Below are positions 1-9,339 of a stretch of 64,000 nucleotides of DNA, piece after piece (position 1 is the stretch's first letter; the number at the start of each line of letters is the position of its first letter). The notes beneath the pieces are model-generated. The model worked only from the letters and a program-made list of their open reading frames with translations. It was not told the origin of the DNA and ran no database searches. The position numbers and the translations under genes were made by a program. Source of the DNA: Candidatus Pollutiaquabacter sp. (GTDB taxonomy: Bacteria; Bacteroidota; Bacteroidia; AKYH767-A; 2013-40CM-41-45); the NCBI GenBank assembly GCA_947465495.1, contig CANIAS010000003.1, positions 1 to 64,000 on the forward strand. Direction: 5' to 3'.

Positions 1-352
1 AAGCAGCCGTCGATGAACTATAAAATCCAGCATTGGGATAGTCAACGACATTGATATAATTGGTGTAGGTTGTCGTATTCGTATTTCCTGTGGCATCACT
101 CACGGCCAGCGTGACCGTATATTGACCAGGAGAAGTATACGTGTTGGAGGGATTGGGCAAGGTCGAACTATTGCCATTGCCAAAGGTCCAGTAATAGGTT
201 GTCGCGCCGGTGGAGGTGCTGGTGAATGTCACCGCGAAGGGTGCGCAACCACTTGTTTGATCGGCAGTGAAGGAGGCAGTAGGTGTACCGTATCCCTTTA
301 CAACTCCGAACAGCAAGACGATGTTCAGTACTAAAAGTTTTGCATTTCTCAT
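1..352 (-). CDS. Secreted PKD-domain protein, N-terminal part (runs off the window start)
   Basis: Minus-strand ORF open at the window edge, ATG at 352..350: MRNAKLLVLNIVLLFGVVKGYGTPTASFTADQTSGCAPFAVTFTSTSTGATTYYWTFGNGNSSTLPNPSNTYTSPGQYTVTLAVSD; signal peptide then typical PKD repeat. Not in the ORF track because it is open-ended. Confidence 0.85.
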   Translation of the reverse strand, partial: MRNAKLLVLNIVLLFGVVKGYGTPTASFTADQTSGCAPFAVTFTSTSTGATTYYWTFGNGNSSTLPNPSNTYTSPGQYTVTLAVSDATGNTNTTTYTNYINVVDYPNAGFYSSSTAA

Positions 353-425
353 CCCCCGATGGTTTTTGCATTATTAATAAAAAGGCTATAAAAGCCAAAG
401 GCACTCGGCCAAAAGAGGGTACAGG

Positions 426-956
426 TTATTTAACCTGTACCATCCGGTCACTCTTGTCCATGAACAATGGACTTGTATTTGGTGAGGAAACAGCGCTTGG
501 TGGAGCTTGTGCTACCAGGCTTCCTTGGTCATTGATCTGCTTGATGCGATATTGGGTGGTTCCATTAATTGGCTTACTGTCAACCCAACTATAGAGTAAT
601 TCCAGTGAGGACCCGATTCCTTCTTTAAGTCCAACGGGCTCATATTCTACTCCGTCGACCGATCGCTCAATTACATAGATGCAATCAGCGGAGTTAGCCT
701 TGACTACCCAGTTCAGATAAACCTTACCAGCATTAAATACCGCTGTTTGCTTCGCAAATTCGAGTTGGCCAGGATCATTTACTGCTTTTCCTGGAGTTTG
801 TGCGAAAGCACTGAACGAAGCGAATACTAGAATGTAAAGAAGTACCAGCTCGAGTGCATAGACGAAAAAACTATTCTTTTTAGCTTTTTCGCGGATAGCG
901 AGCATTGTTCCATTGTTTTGAGCAATTGCTGCTGACTTGTTGAATAACGTTTTCAT
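426..956 (-). CDS. Hypothetical secreted protein with fibronectin-like 'YVIERSVDGVEYEPVG' segment
   Basis: ORF 426..1058; internal ATG at 956 (MKTLFNK...) preferred; hydrophobic N-terminal segment ending AFAQ; segment resembling domains of Bacteroidota surface proteins. Confidence 0.55.
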   Translation of the reverse strand: MKTLFNKSAAIAQNNGTMLAIREKAKKNSFFVYALELVLLYILVFASFSAFAQTPGKAVNDPGQLEFAKQTAVFNAGKVYLNWVVKANSADCIYVIERSVDGVEYEPVGLKEGIGSSLELLYSWVDSKPINGTTQYRIKQINDQGSLVAQAPPSAVSSPNTSPLFMDKSDRMVQVK

Positions 957-1243
957 TGGATGAAGTTTTGTATATGGCAATATATACTTGGGGGTACCCC
1001 TACAGTTCCTGTAATAAATGTCATTGCTTACAGGTGTAAGGTTTTCATGATTTTGCACATCAATTTAATCCCCCAAAGGATCTCCAAGCCTTTCAAACAG
1101 CATTTTTCAATTTTTTTCGCATTTATTACACTTGCAAGCATTCGACCCCTATTTTATCCCGTTTTTTGTTCGTCGCTGTATCCATTCCTTTTTTCGAGTC
1201 GTTAAAGACCTCAGAAAACAATCACCACATAATCTTTAGGATC

Positions 1244-2701
1244 ATGGATACGCTAAACAAAACCATCAAGAAGTTGAACGACAACGAATACCAGGAACTG
1301 CTTTCAGCAGTTGCCGGTCGTAAGAACAATAAGCCCTACGTCGTGTTGGAATCAGCCAGAAAGCACAATTATTCTGAGAATCAGATGATGGAACTGCTGG
1401 GCGTAACACCTAGTACTTATTATACACTTAAGTCGAGGTTGAATGAGAGGATTGCAGAATACCTGTCGAAGAATGTAAATAATCCAATTAGTGTGCTGAA
1501 GGAAAAAGTGGCCATGGTACCGGCTATGCTTTTCGGAAGCGATCGTAATGTTGCGATTCGTTCACTAAAGAATCTTGAGAAACAACTCATCGAGTACGAT
1601 TTATCAAACGAACTGATTATTGTTTACAAGGCACTCGCTCGCCTAAGCATGCACAACGGTGATTATGATTATTATGAAAAGGAATACAACCGTCACGTGG
1701 CCTATTCTCTGGCAGTTGTAAAAGCAGAAGACTTATTCTACGAATTCGTTAAACGGGCAGGGAATTATCGATTGACACGCGACGAACGTGATTACGAGTC
1801 CGTACAGACGATCCTGCGTGAACTCACCAATATTTCAGAACTTTATCACGGGCACCGACTTTTCGTTCTCTATAACCTCGTTCGTATCTATTATCTAAAC
1901 CTATTCACAACACGCACTGAAAATCTGCGAGCACTTGAACTAGAAATTGATTCATTACTTCAACAAATCAATAAGTACTTCGAAAAGTTTGAGTTGGATA
2001 CGTTTTATCAGAGTGTTCGTTTTCTTGTCGACTACCTCTACTTTGATTATTACCAGCGCACAGGTAACCAGGTTCGGGCTGATCATTACTACCGTCAGAT
2101 CAATCAGCAAGTGCCTGATGTCGCCAGCAAACCGATATTCAGTTTCTATGTAACGCAGTTTCTTCAGTCTAAAACACAACGTTACTTGGTTAATGGCAAC
2201 GCCCAGGAATTGACAGACATTAATACCGATCTTGAAAGTGGTTTTGATACGGATGTGAATGAGCCTTATCCGTTTATTTCCCTGCGCATGTTCCAATCAC
2301 TTGGGAAGTTCTATCAAGGCGATTACACGGGTTCGGCTAAGGTGATCAATAACATGCGAAATGACCTCTCCATGAAGAAGTTTGTTTACTCCGATGTCGA
2401 AAGCAAACTCTTTCAAGCCTTGCAATATTGTTACATGGGTGAAGACGGCTTGTGCAGTCAGTTGCTGCAAAGTGTGAAACGTCAGATACCTGAAGATGAT
2501 CGTCGATTTGATCCGGCTCATGCTTTCATCAAGATTTTAAAAGCGGCGATTAAGCCAGAAGAGTTCCGGAAGAAAGTCAAGAAACTGGCTGAATTGAATG
2601 AGACATTTCGTTCCCAGATTACCGGCCAGGATAGCATGCTATGGTTCGTGAAAATGGACGAGCCGATGATTCGCCGCCTTGCGAACCCGATTAAAGACTA
2701 A
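1244..2701 (+). CDS. Hypothetical protein, possible N-terminal HTH-like segment plus alpha-helical repeat region
   Basis: Long ORF; ATG at 1244 (MDTLNKTIKKLNDNEYQELL); segment ENQMMELLGVTPSTYYTLKSRLNERI looks HTH-like. Confidence 0.7.
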   Translation: MDTLNKTIKKLNDNEYQELLSAVAGRKNNKPYVVLESARKHNYSENQMMELLGVTPSTYYTLKSRLNERIAEYLSKNVNNPISVLKEKVAMVPAMLFGSDRNVAIRSLKNLEKQLIEYDLSNELIIVYKALARLSMHNGDYDYYEKEYNRHVAYSLAVVKAEDLFYEFVKRAGNYRLTRDERDYESVQTILRELTNISELYHGHRLFVLYNLVRIYYLNLFTTRTENLRALELEIDSLLQQINKYFEKFELDTFYQSVRFLVDYLYFDYYQRTGNQVRADHYYRQINQQVPDVASKPIFSFYVTQFLQSKTQRYLVNGNAQELTDINTDLESGFDTDVNEPYPFISLRMFQSLGKFYQGDYTGSAKVINNMRNDLSMKKFVYSDVESKLFQALQYCYMGEDGLCSQLLQSVKRQIPEDDRRFDPAHAFIKILKAAIKPEEFRKKVKKLAELNETFRSQITGQDSMLWFVKMDEPMIRRLANPIKD

Positions 2702-2727
2702 TTTTCTTTTTGCTTGCCAATTGTCTT

Positions 2728-2756
2728 CGCCCGTTGCTCTGCAGCGGGCGTTTTTT
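2728..2756 (+). terminator. Rho-independent terminator
   Basis: CGCCCG TTGCTCTGCAG CGGGCG followed by TTTTTT. Confidence 0.7.
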
Positions 2757-2772
2757 ATGGCCAATTTAAACC

Positions 2773-3183
2773 TTAAAAATTGATGGCGTCAAGGTACTTC
2801 TCGCCAAGCGGTTTGTTAACGTACTTCAACACGTATGGATTGGTACTTGCTCGGTTGATATCGTCGGGACTGATAGACGAAGACAAAACGACGATTTTAC
2901 AAAACTTACGAATGGTCTCTGAAAGGTGCTCGTATTCTGCCAGAAAACCGAACCCGTCCATGGCTGGCATGTTCAAGTCCAAAAAAATGACTTCCGGAAG
3001 GATCGCTGTATTCTCAGAATGATCTTTTAGGTATTGTAATGCACCTTCTCCCGAATTTTTAACGATGACAGATTTCGAGAAATGACTGGTGGTAATCATC
3101 CGTTCATTGATAAAATTGTCGATGTCATTATCATCGATCAGAAGAACGCGGTCAAATTTAAAGGGTTTTTCAGCGTTTTTCAT
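2773..3183 (-). CDS. Stand-alone response regulator receiver domain (CheY-like)
   Basis: MKNAEKPFKFDRVLLIDDNDIDNFINERMI...VIFLDLNMPAMDGFGFL...KIVVLSSSI...YVNKPLGEKYL; phospho-acceptor Asp, Ser and Lys motifs. Start set at 3183 because the longer ORF begins inside the tRNA. Confidence 0.85.
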   Translation of the reverse strand: MKNAEKPFKFDRVLLIDDNDIDNFINERMITTSHFSKSVIVKNSGEGALQYLKDHSENTAILPEVIFLDLNMPAMDGFGFLAEYEHLSETIRKFCKIVVLSSSISPDDINRASTNPYVLKYVNKPLGEKYLDAINF

Positions 3184-3202
3184 CGGAGTAGTGGATGAGA
3201 AG

Positions 3203-3278
3203 TGGTGGTGATGGGCGGAATCGAACCGTCGACACAAGGATTTTCAGTCCTTTGCTCTACCAACTGAGCTACATCACC
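3203..3278 (-). tRNA. tRNA-Phe (GAA anticodon)
   Basis: GGTGATGTAGCTCAGTTGGTAGAGCAAAGGACTGAAAATCCTTGTGTCGACGGTTCGATTCCGCCCATCACCACCA: cloverleaf with 7-bp acceptor stem, CTGAAAA anticodon loop, encoded CCA. Confidence 0.96.
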
Positions 3279-3299
3279 GTTAAAAGTCAAACAGGAGCG

Positions 3300-3329
3300 C
3301 AAAAGTAGCTATTTTTTGATTTTATCAAA
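3300..3329 (-). promoter_or_regulatory. Bacteroidota-type promoter for tRNA-Phe (TTTG-N18-TACTTTTG)
   Basis: Minus strand TTTG at 3329..3326, TACTTTTG at 3307..3300, about 20 nt upstream of the tRNA 5' end. Confidence 0.5.
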
Positions 3330-3410
3330 ACTAAAATTGGAAGAATCGCAGAACACTTGATAATGAGTGGTTTCATATTAGCTAAAAGCCAATTATCTTT
3401 CATCCCTGCT

Positions 3411-4148
3411 ATGAGTTATCAATTTGCGATTGACGTAGGAAACACGATGGTCAAAATCGGCATATTCCGCCACGACCGCTTAATCCGGAAGTATACCTAT
3501 ACAAGGCTCACCTACAAAACATTGGTATTGCTTGGGAAGCGATATCTGCCCGTTTCAGCCATTGTTTCGTCGGTGGTTGAGGTGCCCGCGTTTCTACTCC
3601 GATATCTTAATTCAATCCCTCATTCAGTCCTATTACAGCCTGACACGCCAGTGCCTATTAAAAATCACTATCGCTCGAAATCTACCTTGGGAAGCGACCG
3701 ATTGGCCGGTGTTGTTGGTGCTTTTTCGCTTTTTAAAGGACGTAATGTCTTGGTAATCGATGCTGGAACCTGCATTAAGTACGATTTTTTAGACAAAGGT
3801 GGCAATTATCACGGAGGCAGCATCTCTCCGGGTATATCCATGCGATTGCGCGCTCTTCATGAGCAGACAGGCAAGTTGCCACTTATTACTTCGGCGGATA
3901 TCGCTACTTTTCAAGGCAACGATACACGAACCAGTATTCTGACCGGCGTTATAAAAGGCGCATCCTTCGAAATAGAAGGTTTTGTCAAGCGCTACAAAAA
4001 AGAATATAGCCGACTTGTTGTAATCCTGACTGGTGGCGATGCGGTCAGCTTGTCAAAGCACCTAAATTTCAGCATCTTTGCAGCCCCCGATCTTCTAATG
4101 ATTGGGTTGAATTCTATACTCCTACATGACTCACTACCGCATTCATAA
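3411..4148 (+). CDS. coaX: Type III pantothenate kinase
   Basis: MSYQFAIDVGNTMVKIGIF, GSDRLAGVVGA, VLVIDAGTCIKYDFLD, GGSISPGI motifs. Confidence 0.92.
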   Translation: MSYQFAIDVGNTMVKIGIFRHDRLIRKYTYTRLTYKTLVLLGKRYLPVSAIVSSVVEVPAFLLRYLNSIPHSVLLQPDTPVPIKNHYRSKSTLGSDRLAGVVGAFSLFKGRNVLVIDAGTCIKYDFLDKGGNYHGGSISPGISMRLRALHEQTGKLPLITSADIATFQGNDTRTSILTGVIKGASFEIEGFVKRYKKEYSRLVVILTGGDAVSLSKHLNFSIFAAPDLLMIGLNSILLHDSLPHS

Positions 4149-5622
4149 GTTCACCATCCTCTTGTTGGCGCTTTTCTTCTGCGTTGGAGTTCGTTCCTTT
4201 GGTCAAACAACCACCTCATCGCCTTATTCACGGTATGGTATCGGTGACATTCAATCGGCTGGTGTTAATCAAACGCTTGGAATGGGAGGAATTGGTCTGG
4301 CACTCTATAATGGACTGTCGCTGAACTTCAGTAACCCTGCCGCGTACGGGCGCTTGCAATTGACCACTTTTGAAGCGGGTATCAATGCTAATTTTTTAAA
4401 GCTTAGTGATACCGAAAAAAGCAGGGATAATAATTCTATTTCGCTAGGATACTTTGCATTTGCAGTTCCTCTTAAAACTAAAAAAGCCGGACTAGGTTTC
4501 GGGATTGTACCGTTGAGCAATGTCGGTTATTCCATCGATGATCCAATCATTAATATCTTCGAAGAGCCAGAGCTCCATTGCTACGATGGTAGCGGAGGCC
4601 TACATCAGTTCTTTGTTTCAGCCGGGTTCACTCCATTTAAGAATTTCACAGCGGGTATAAATGTCTCCACCTTGTTCGGACAAATCATTCAAGAGCGCAG
4701 GGTGGAATTTTACGATCCTACGTTTTTGAATACACGTTTGACCGATACCAGAAGTCAACGGGGATTTTATTTCACACTTGGATTACAATACACCCTGGAT
4801 AGCTTACGACTCTCGCCAGCTGATTCAATCATCCGATTTAATAAAAAGCTGAATGTGCTTCGTGACAGTGTGGTCGTACTTGAGCGACTCAATCGTCACC
4901 CTGACCAGGCCATTGACACATCGGGTCATTCTGCCGCATTGATTTCCCTGAATAACGAAATACGAGAAACAGTTTCGCTCAGAAGCAGTGTGAAAGATCG
5001 TTATCAGCGTGGTGATTGGAATTTGACCGCTGGCTTGACGTTCAGCCCGTCCAACTCCATCAATGCAAAGCGGACGGTAGTGGCTGAAACTTTCCGGTAC
5101 GTAGATAACACGACCAAAGATCAAATTATTGTGAAGGATACATCGTACTATTCTCCTGCTGAAATCGGAGATGTTGTACTTCCCACCGGCTTAGGGTTTG
5201 GTTTGGCATTGAAAAAAGGTACGCAGTGGTTGATTGGTTCAGACATACGCACCCAAGACTGGTCCGAATATCGTTCCTTCGGAGAGTCTGATTCATTGGC
5301 CAATAGTTGGCGCTGGTCGACTGGCGCCCAATTTGTGCCAGATGGGCGCGGGTTCGATGCTTATTGGAAGCAGATGCAATATATGGCTGGATTTCATTAC
5401 TCCCAGACATTTCTTCAGCTGAATGGTCGTCAACTGACTGAAATGGGGGTCTCTGCTGGAATAGGATTTCCAATTCGACGCGGATTAACCACCATTCGTT
5501 TCATGACGGAGGTAGGGAAACGCGGCACAACGGAAGCTAATCTCCTAGAAGAAAAATACATACGATTCTCACTCAATTTTTCGCTGAACGACCGTTGGTT
5601 TGTCAAGCAACGCTACGATTGA
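4126..5622 (+). CDS. Outer-membrane beta-barrel protein (FadL/OmpP1-like, Bacteroidota)
   Basis: Signal peptide; SSPYSRYGIGDIQSAGVNQTLGMGGIGLALYNGLSLNFSNPAAYG; barrel-like C terminus. Confidence 0.8.
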   Translation: MTHYRIHKFTILLLALFFCVGVRSFGQTTTSSPYSRYGIGDIQSAGVNQTLGMGGIGLALYNGLSLNFSNPAAYGRLQLTTFEAGINANFLKLSDTEKSRDNNSISLGYFAFAVPLKTKKAGLGFGIVPLSNVGYSIDDPIINIFEEPELHCYDGSGGLHQFFVSAGFTPFKNFTAGINVSTLFGQIIQERRVEFYDPTFLNTRLTDTRSQRGFYFTLGLQYTLDSLRLSPADSIIRFNKKLNVLRDSVVVLERLNRHPDQAIDTSGHSAALISLNNEIRETVSLRSSVKDRYQRGDWNLTAGLTFSPSNSINAKRTVVAETFRYVDNTTKDQIIVKDTSYYSPAEIGDVVLPTGLGFGLALKKGTQWLIGSDIRTQDWSEYRSFGESDSLANSWRWSTGAQFVPDGRGFDAYWKQMQYMAGFHYSQTFLQLNGRQLTEMGVSAGIGFPIRRGLTTIRFMTEVGKRGTTEANLLEEKYIRFSLNFSLNDRWFVKQRYD

Positions 5623-5670
5623 TTCGTTGGGATTGTTAAACCATTTCGTTTCTGACTTGTTACTCCTTCC

Positions 5671-6708
5671 ATGAACGCAGGCACCTCCAACACCAAAATA
5701 GCTGTCTGGTTGCTTTGCGGTTGCTTTCTTATTTTTTCAATGGTTGTAATTGGTGGAATCACACGTCTCACGGGTTCCGGACTGTCCATTACCGAATGGA
5801 ATGTTATCATGGGAGCATTACCTCCCCTAAACGATCAAGAATGGCAACTTGCTTTTGAAAAGTATCAGCAGATTCCTCAGTACAAAGAAGTCAATTCGTT
5901 TTTCACGTTGTCTGATTTCAAATCCATTTTCTGGTGGGAGTATTTTCATCGGCTGGTTGGACGCTTAATTGGGGTGGTCTTCCTGGTGCCGTTCCTTTGG
6001 TTTTTATTCACCCGACAACTGGAACGCAAGATGGTTAAAAAGGCGATCTTCCTTTTTTGTCTGGGGGGTTTACAAGGCTTTCTTGGGTGGTTTATGGTTA
6101 AAAGTGGATTGTCCGAGCGAACTAGCGTGAGTCATATCCGTCTTGCGATTCACTTGACTACTGCATTTGTCACATTCGCCTTTACCTTTTGGTTTGCTTT
6201 GCAATTATTGGAAAAGAAAAGTAACATTCCACACTTTCCGTCGGTTCATCGATGGAGCATCGTATTACTTATCATCCTGTTGATTCAGTTAGTCTATGGC
6301 GCATTTGTAGCGGGCCTGCACGCTGGGAAGATGTTCAATACGTTCCCGTTGATGAACGGCCAGATTTATCCAACAGGAGGATGGGTAGATGATTGGGGCA
6401 TACGGAATCTGGTTGATAATCCTGCTACCGTTCAATTCATTCACCGCTTTTTTGCATTCAGCATCGTCAGCTTGACGGGGCTACTCTGGTGGCGTTGCAA
6501 ATCCTTGCAAGTATCCATCAGGCAGCAACGATCAATTCGATTTCTGATGCTAGCGGTCATCGCTCAATTCTTACTCGGTGTTTTCACGGTACTTTATCAA
6601 GCACCCATCGCGCTTTCTTCGGTTCACCAAATCGGAGCTTTTTTCCTTTTTATGGCTGTACTGCTTACCGTTTTTCGCTTTAGGCAATCAACGAATTCTC
6701 CTCAGTAA
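5671..6708 (+). CDS. ctaA: Heme A synthase, COX15/CtaA family
   Basis: VVIGGITRLTGSGLSITEWNVIMGALPPLNDQEW, EYFHRLVGRLIG, QFIHRFFAF, SSVHQIGAFF histidine motifs. Confidence 0.93.
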   Translation: MNAGTSNTKIAVWLLCGCFLIFSMVVIGGITRLTGSGLSITEWNVIMGALPPLNDQEWQLAFEKYQQIPQYKEVNSFFTLSDFKSIFWWEYFHRLVGRLIGVVFLVPFLWFLFTRQLERKMVKKAIFLFCLGGLQGFLGWFMVKSGLSERTSVSHIRLAIHLTTAFVTFAFTFWFALQLLEKKSNIPHFPSVHRWSIVLLIILLIQLVYGAFVAGLHAGKMFNTFPLMNGQIYPTGGWVDDWGIRNLVDNPATVQFIHRFFAFSIVSLTGLLWWRCKSLQVSIRQQRSIRFLMLAVIAQFLLGVFTVLYQAPIALSSVHQIGAFFLFMAVLLTVFRFRQSTNSPQ

Positions 6709-6722
6709 ATTTTAAAGTAGTA

Positions 6723-7301
6723 TCAATTCCAGCGGAAACTCTCGATGAGTTGACGTAGATCGTCTTCGATAAATGCCTGGACGGGAGCGATGGAGTCCGG
6801 GTTAGGTACCGCATAAAAATAAAGTGAAGCTCGCACGAAGTGGCGAGTGCTATCGGTTAGCCAGAACTGCATCGGCGATGCGGAACTACCTTTCAGTTTG
6901 TAATTCAGCCCATAGACGTCGTTCTCACTATTTACAAATTGAGACTCGTCAATGGCGCTGGCTTTGGCGGTATGCTTCATGGCTAACGAACGGCAGTCGT
7001 CAATCAATTGAGGTAAATCGTTGTTTACATCCTTATAACTCAGATACAATGTCCCTTTGAAATCAGGGAACTCGATGTTCATCCAACATTTTGCCGCATC
7101 AGCACTATCTTGAACAACCGTAGCGTAAGTTGGAATATCAAAGTGAAATGGACATCCGTTTGGTTGATAGGAGGTGTAACTCTTTTTCGGTAGCGTGATT
7201 CGGAAATAGCCGCGAGGTTTAGGGGCCAACGGCTCATCACATGACGTGATCATTACCAGCAGCAACAAAAAGGTGAGAGGGAGTAACTTTACCAGGTTCA
7301 T
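6723..7301 (-). CDS. gldD: Gliding motility lipoprotein GldD
   Basis: Lipoprotein signal MITSC; PKPRGYFRITLPKKSYTSY; length and linkage to gldE. Confidence 0.9.
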   Translation of the reverse strand: MNLVKLLPLTFLLLLVMITSCDEPLAPKPRGYFRITLPKKSYTSYQPNGCPFHFDIPTYATVVQDSADAAKCWMNIEFPDFKGTLYLSYKDVNNDLPQLIDDCRSLAMKHTAKASAIDESQFVNSENDVYGLNYKLKGSSASPMQFWLTDSTRHFVRASLYFYAVPNPDSIAPVQAFIEDDLRQLIESFRWN

Positions 7302-8668
7302 GATTCGTTCGTTAATCCTTCCTGTTTCGGCATAGAGACCTTTACGCGTTTGATGCGCCGCTTATCGGCTGATTCCACGGTAAAGGTGATTCCATGGTAA
7401 TGAATCACTTCGTTGAGTCGCGGAATTCCGCCTTTGATTTCCAATAATAGTCCGGCCAGTGTGTCCGCTTCTTCATTGTCGATATCGAAAACTTTTCGGT
7501 CTACTTCCAATACCCGGCAGATGTCGTTCAACAAGGTTTTGCCCTCGAAAACCACGGTGTTAGCATCCAATCGGGAATAAAATAATTCTTCGTCATCGAA
7601 TTCATCGTTGATCTCACCTACGATTTCCTCCAAGATATCTTCGAGTGTGACAATGCCAGAGGAGCCGCCGTACTCATCGACAACAATGGCAAGGTGCATC
7701 TTGCGATCCTGGAATTCCTGGAGCAGGTCGTTGATCTTCTTGCTTTCGGGAACAAAATAGGCAGGACGAAGCAATTTCAGCCAGTCGAAGTCATGTTGTT
7801 CTTTTTGATTGAGATAGGGAAGAAGGTCTTTGATGTAAAGGATTCCAAGAACAGTATCGAACGTGTCTTCGCAGACTGGAATTCGGGAGTATCTGTTCTC
7901 CAAAATGGATGGAATAATTTCGGAAAATGTCATTGACTTCTCGAAGGATACTACATCCAGTCGTTGTCGCATAATTTGTTTCACATCAATGTTGCCGAAA
8001 CGTGCGATTCCTTTTAGGATCTTCTTTTCCTCTTCCGGTGTGTTTTTGTCGGAGGTGATATCGATTGCATGCGTGAGATCATCCACGGACACTTCATATC
8101 CTTTTTGTCCCATGCGCTTATCAACGATGGCAGTGCTTGCTACTAGCAAAGCGCTCAATGGGCGAAAGAGTTTATCGAGTGCAAAAATTGGGAAGGCGCT
8201 AAATGTAGCGAAACTGACCGCTTTTTGGGTTGCATAAACTTTTGGCATTACTTCGCAGAATAGTACGATAACAAATGTCACCGCTACAACTTGGATGAAA
8301 AAACCGAGCATATGGTTTTTGCTAAAGTCGAATACGTCATTGATCATGACACTGGATACTACGACGATAGCGATGTTGATAAAATTGATGCCAATCAGCA
8401 GTGTTGCAATGAGTCGCTTAGGCATCGTCAGCAAGTGGTAGACTGTTCGTTGCGAAGCAAGTTTAGAGTCTTTCAGCGGCAATAACTGAGAAGGAGTGAT
8501 GGCGAAGAAGGCGGTTTCGGATCCCGATATAAATCCCGAAAGAAATAACAACGTTAATAGCACTACTCCTTTCACCACGAAACCAACGGTGATAGCAAAG
8601 TCAGGTTTGACCACAGAAATACTGTCGATCAAAAGGAGGTGGCAGAAGGAGGTTGAACCGGGGTCCAA
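7298..8668 (-). CDS. gldE: Gliding motility-associated protein GldE (CNNM/CBS/CorC-HlyC family)
   Basis: SGFISGSETAFFAI transmembrane domain, CBS pair, VVDEYGGSSGIVTLEDILEEIVGEI; overlaps gldD by 4 nt. Confidence 0.9.
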   Translation of the reverse strand: MDPGSTSFCHLLLIDSISVVKPDFAITVGFVVKGVVLLTLLFLSGFISGSETAFFAITPSQLLPLKDSKLASQRTVYHLLTMPKRLIATLLIGINFINIAIVVVSSVMINDVFDFSKNHMLGFFIQVVAVTFVIVLFCEVMPKVYATQKAVSFATFSAFPIFALDKLFRPLSALLVASTAIVDKRMGQKGYEVSVDDLTHAIDITSDKNTPEEEKKILKGIARFGNIDVKQIMRQRLDVVSFEKSMTFSEIIPSILENRYSRIPVCEDTFDTVLGILYIKDLLPYLNQKEQHDFDWLKLLRPAYFVPESKKINDLLQEFQDRKMHLAIVVDEYGGSSGIVTLEDILEEIVGEINDEFDDEELFYSRLDANTVVFEGKTLLNDICRVLEVDRKVFDIDNEEADTLAGLLLEIKGGIPRLNEVIHYHGITFTVESADKRRIKRVKVSMPKQEGLTNES

Positions 8669-8739
8669 GGAGTCGTTGATCCTAAAAAATAGTAGCGCAA
8701 AGTTACTAAAACTTCGCGCTACTTGGATGACTGAAATTC

Positions 8740-9153
8740 TTAGAAGGGAAGATCGTCGGTGGTTGCGATAGCAACCGATGGCACTGGTTGACTGTCGCTA
8801 ATCGCTGCCGGAGAGGCACCATCGTTTGGCTTTCCCAATAACGTCATGCTTTCCGCCACAATTTCCGTGAAATACTTCTTGACGTTGTTCTCTTCATAAC
8901 TGCGCGTGCGTATGCGCCCCTCAATATAGAGCTGCTTTCCTTTATGGACGTATTTTTCGGCTATTTCAGCTAATCCACGCCACAAGACAATGTTATGCCA
9001 TTCTGTTTGCTCGACACGCTGCCCCTCACGATTCTTGTATACCTCCGAGGTTGCCAAGGGGAATTTAGCGATCGCCACTCCTCCTTCAAGATACTTCACT
9101 TCCGGGTCTTTCCCTACGTTACCGACCAGGATCACTTTGTTTACTCCACTCAT
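8740..9153 (-). CDS. ssb: Single-stranded DNA-binding protein
   Basis: MSGVNKVILVGNVGKDPEVKYL...WHNIVLWRGLAEIAEKYVHKGKQLYIEGRIRTRSYE; acidic C-terminal tip DDLPF. Confidence 0.96.
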   Translation of the reverse strand: MSGVNKVILVGNVGKDPEVKYLEGGVAIAKFPLATSEVYKNREGQRVEQTEWHNIVLWRGLAEIAEKYVHKGKQLYIEGRIRTRSYEENNVKKYFTEIVAESMTLLGKPNDGASPAAISDSQPVPSVAIATTDDLPF

Positions 9154-9339
9154 GGTGTTTTTGAATTAAATGGTGAATGATTGTATGACAATTAACGCCA
9201 CAAATGTAATATAGCGAAAAGTGCTTTGTAAACCAACACTAGCGGGTTAATTCATGCAACAGGCGCAGCACTTCGTGAATCGGTGCAGTTTGTCGGATTG
9301 CCAATTATTCGATAATTTGGACCTTCGTTGATTTTACGT

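Noticed and set aside
3184-3237. N-terminal extension of the response regulator to M at 3237
   Set aside because: The extension would be translated from tRNA-Phe sequence; MKNAEKP at 3183 is a natural start.
8291-8771. Plus-strand ORFs antisense to gldE
   Set aside because: Shadow ORFs of a confidently identified gene.
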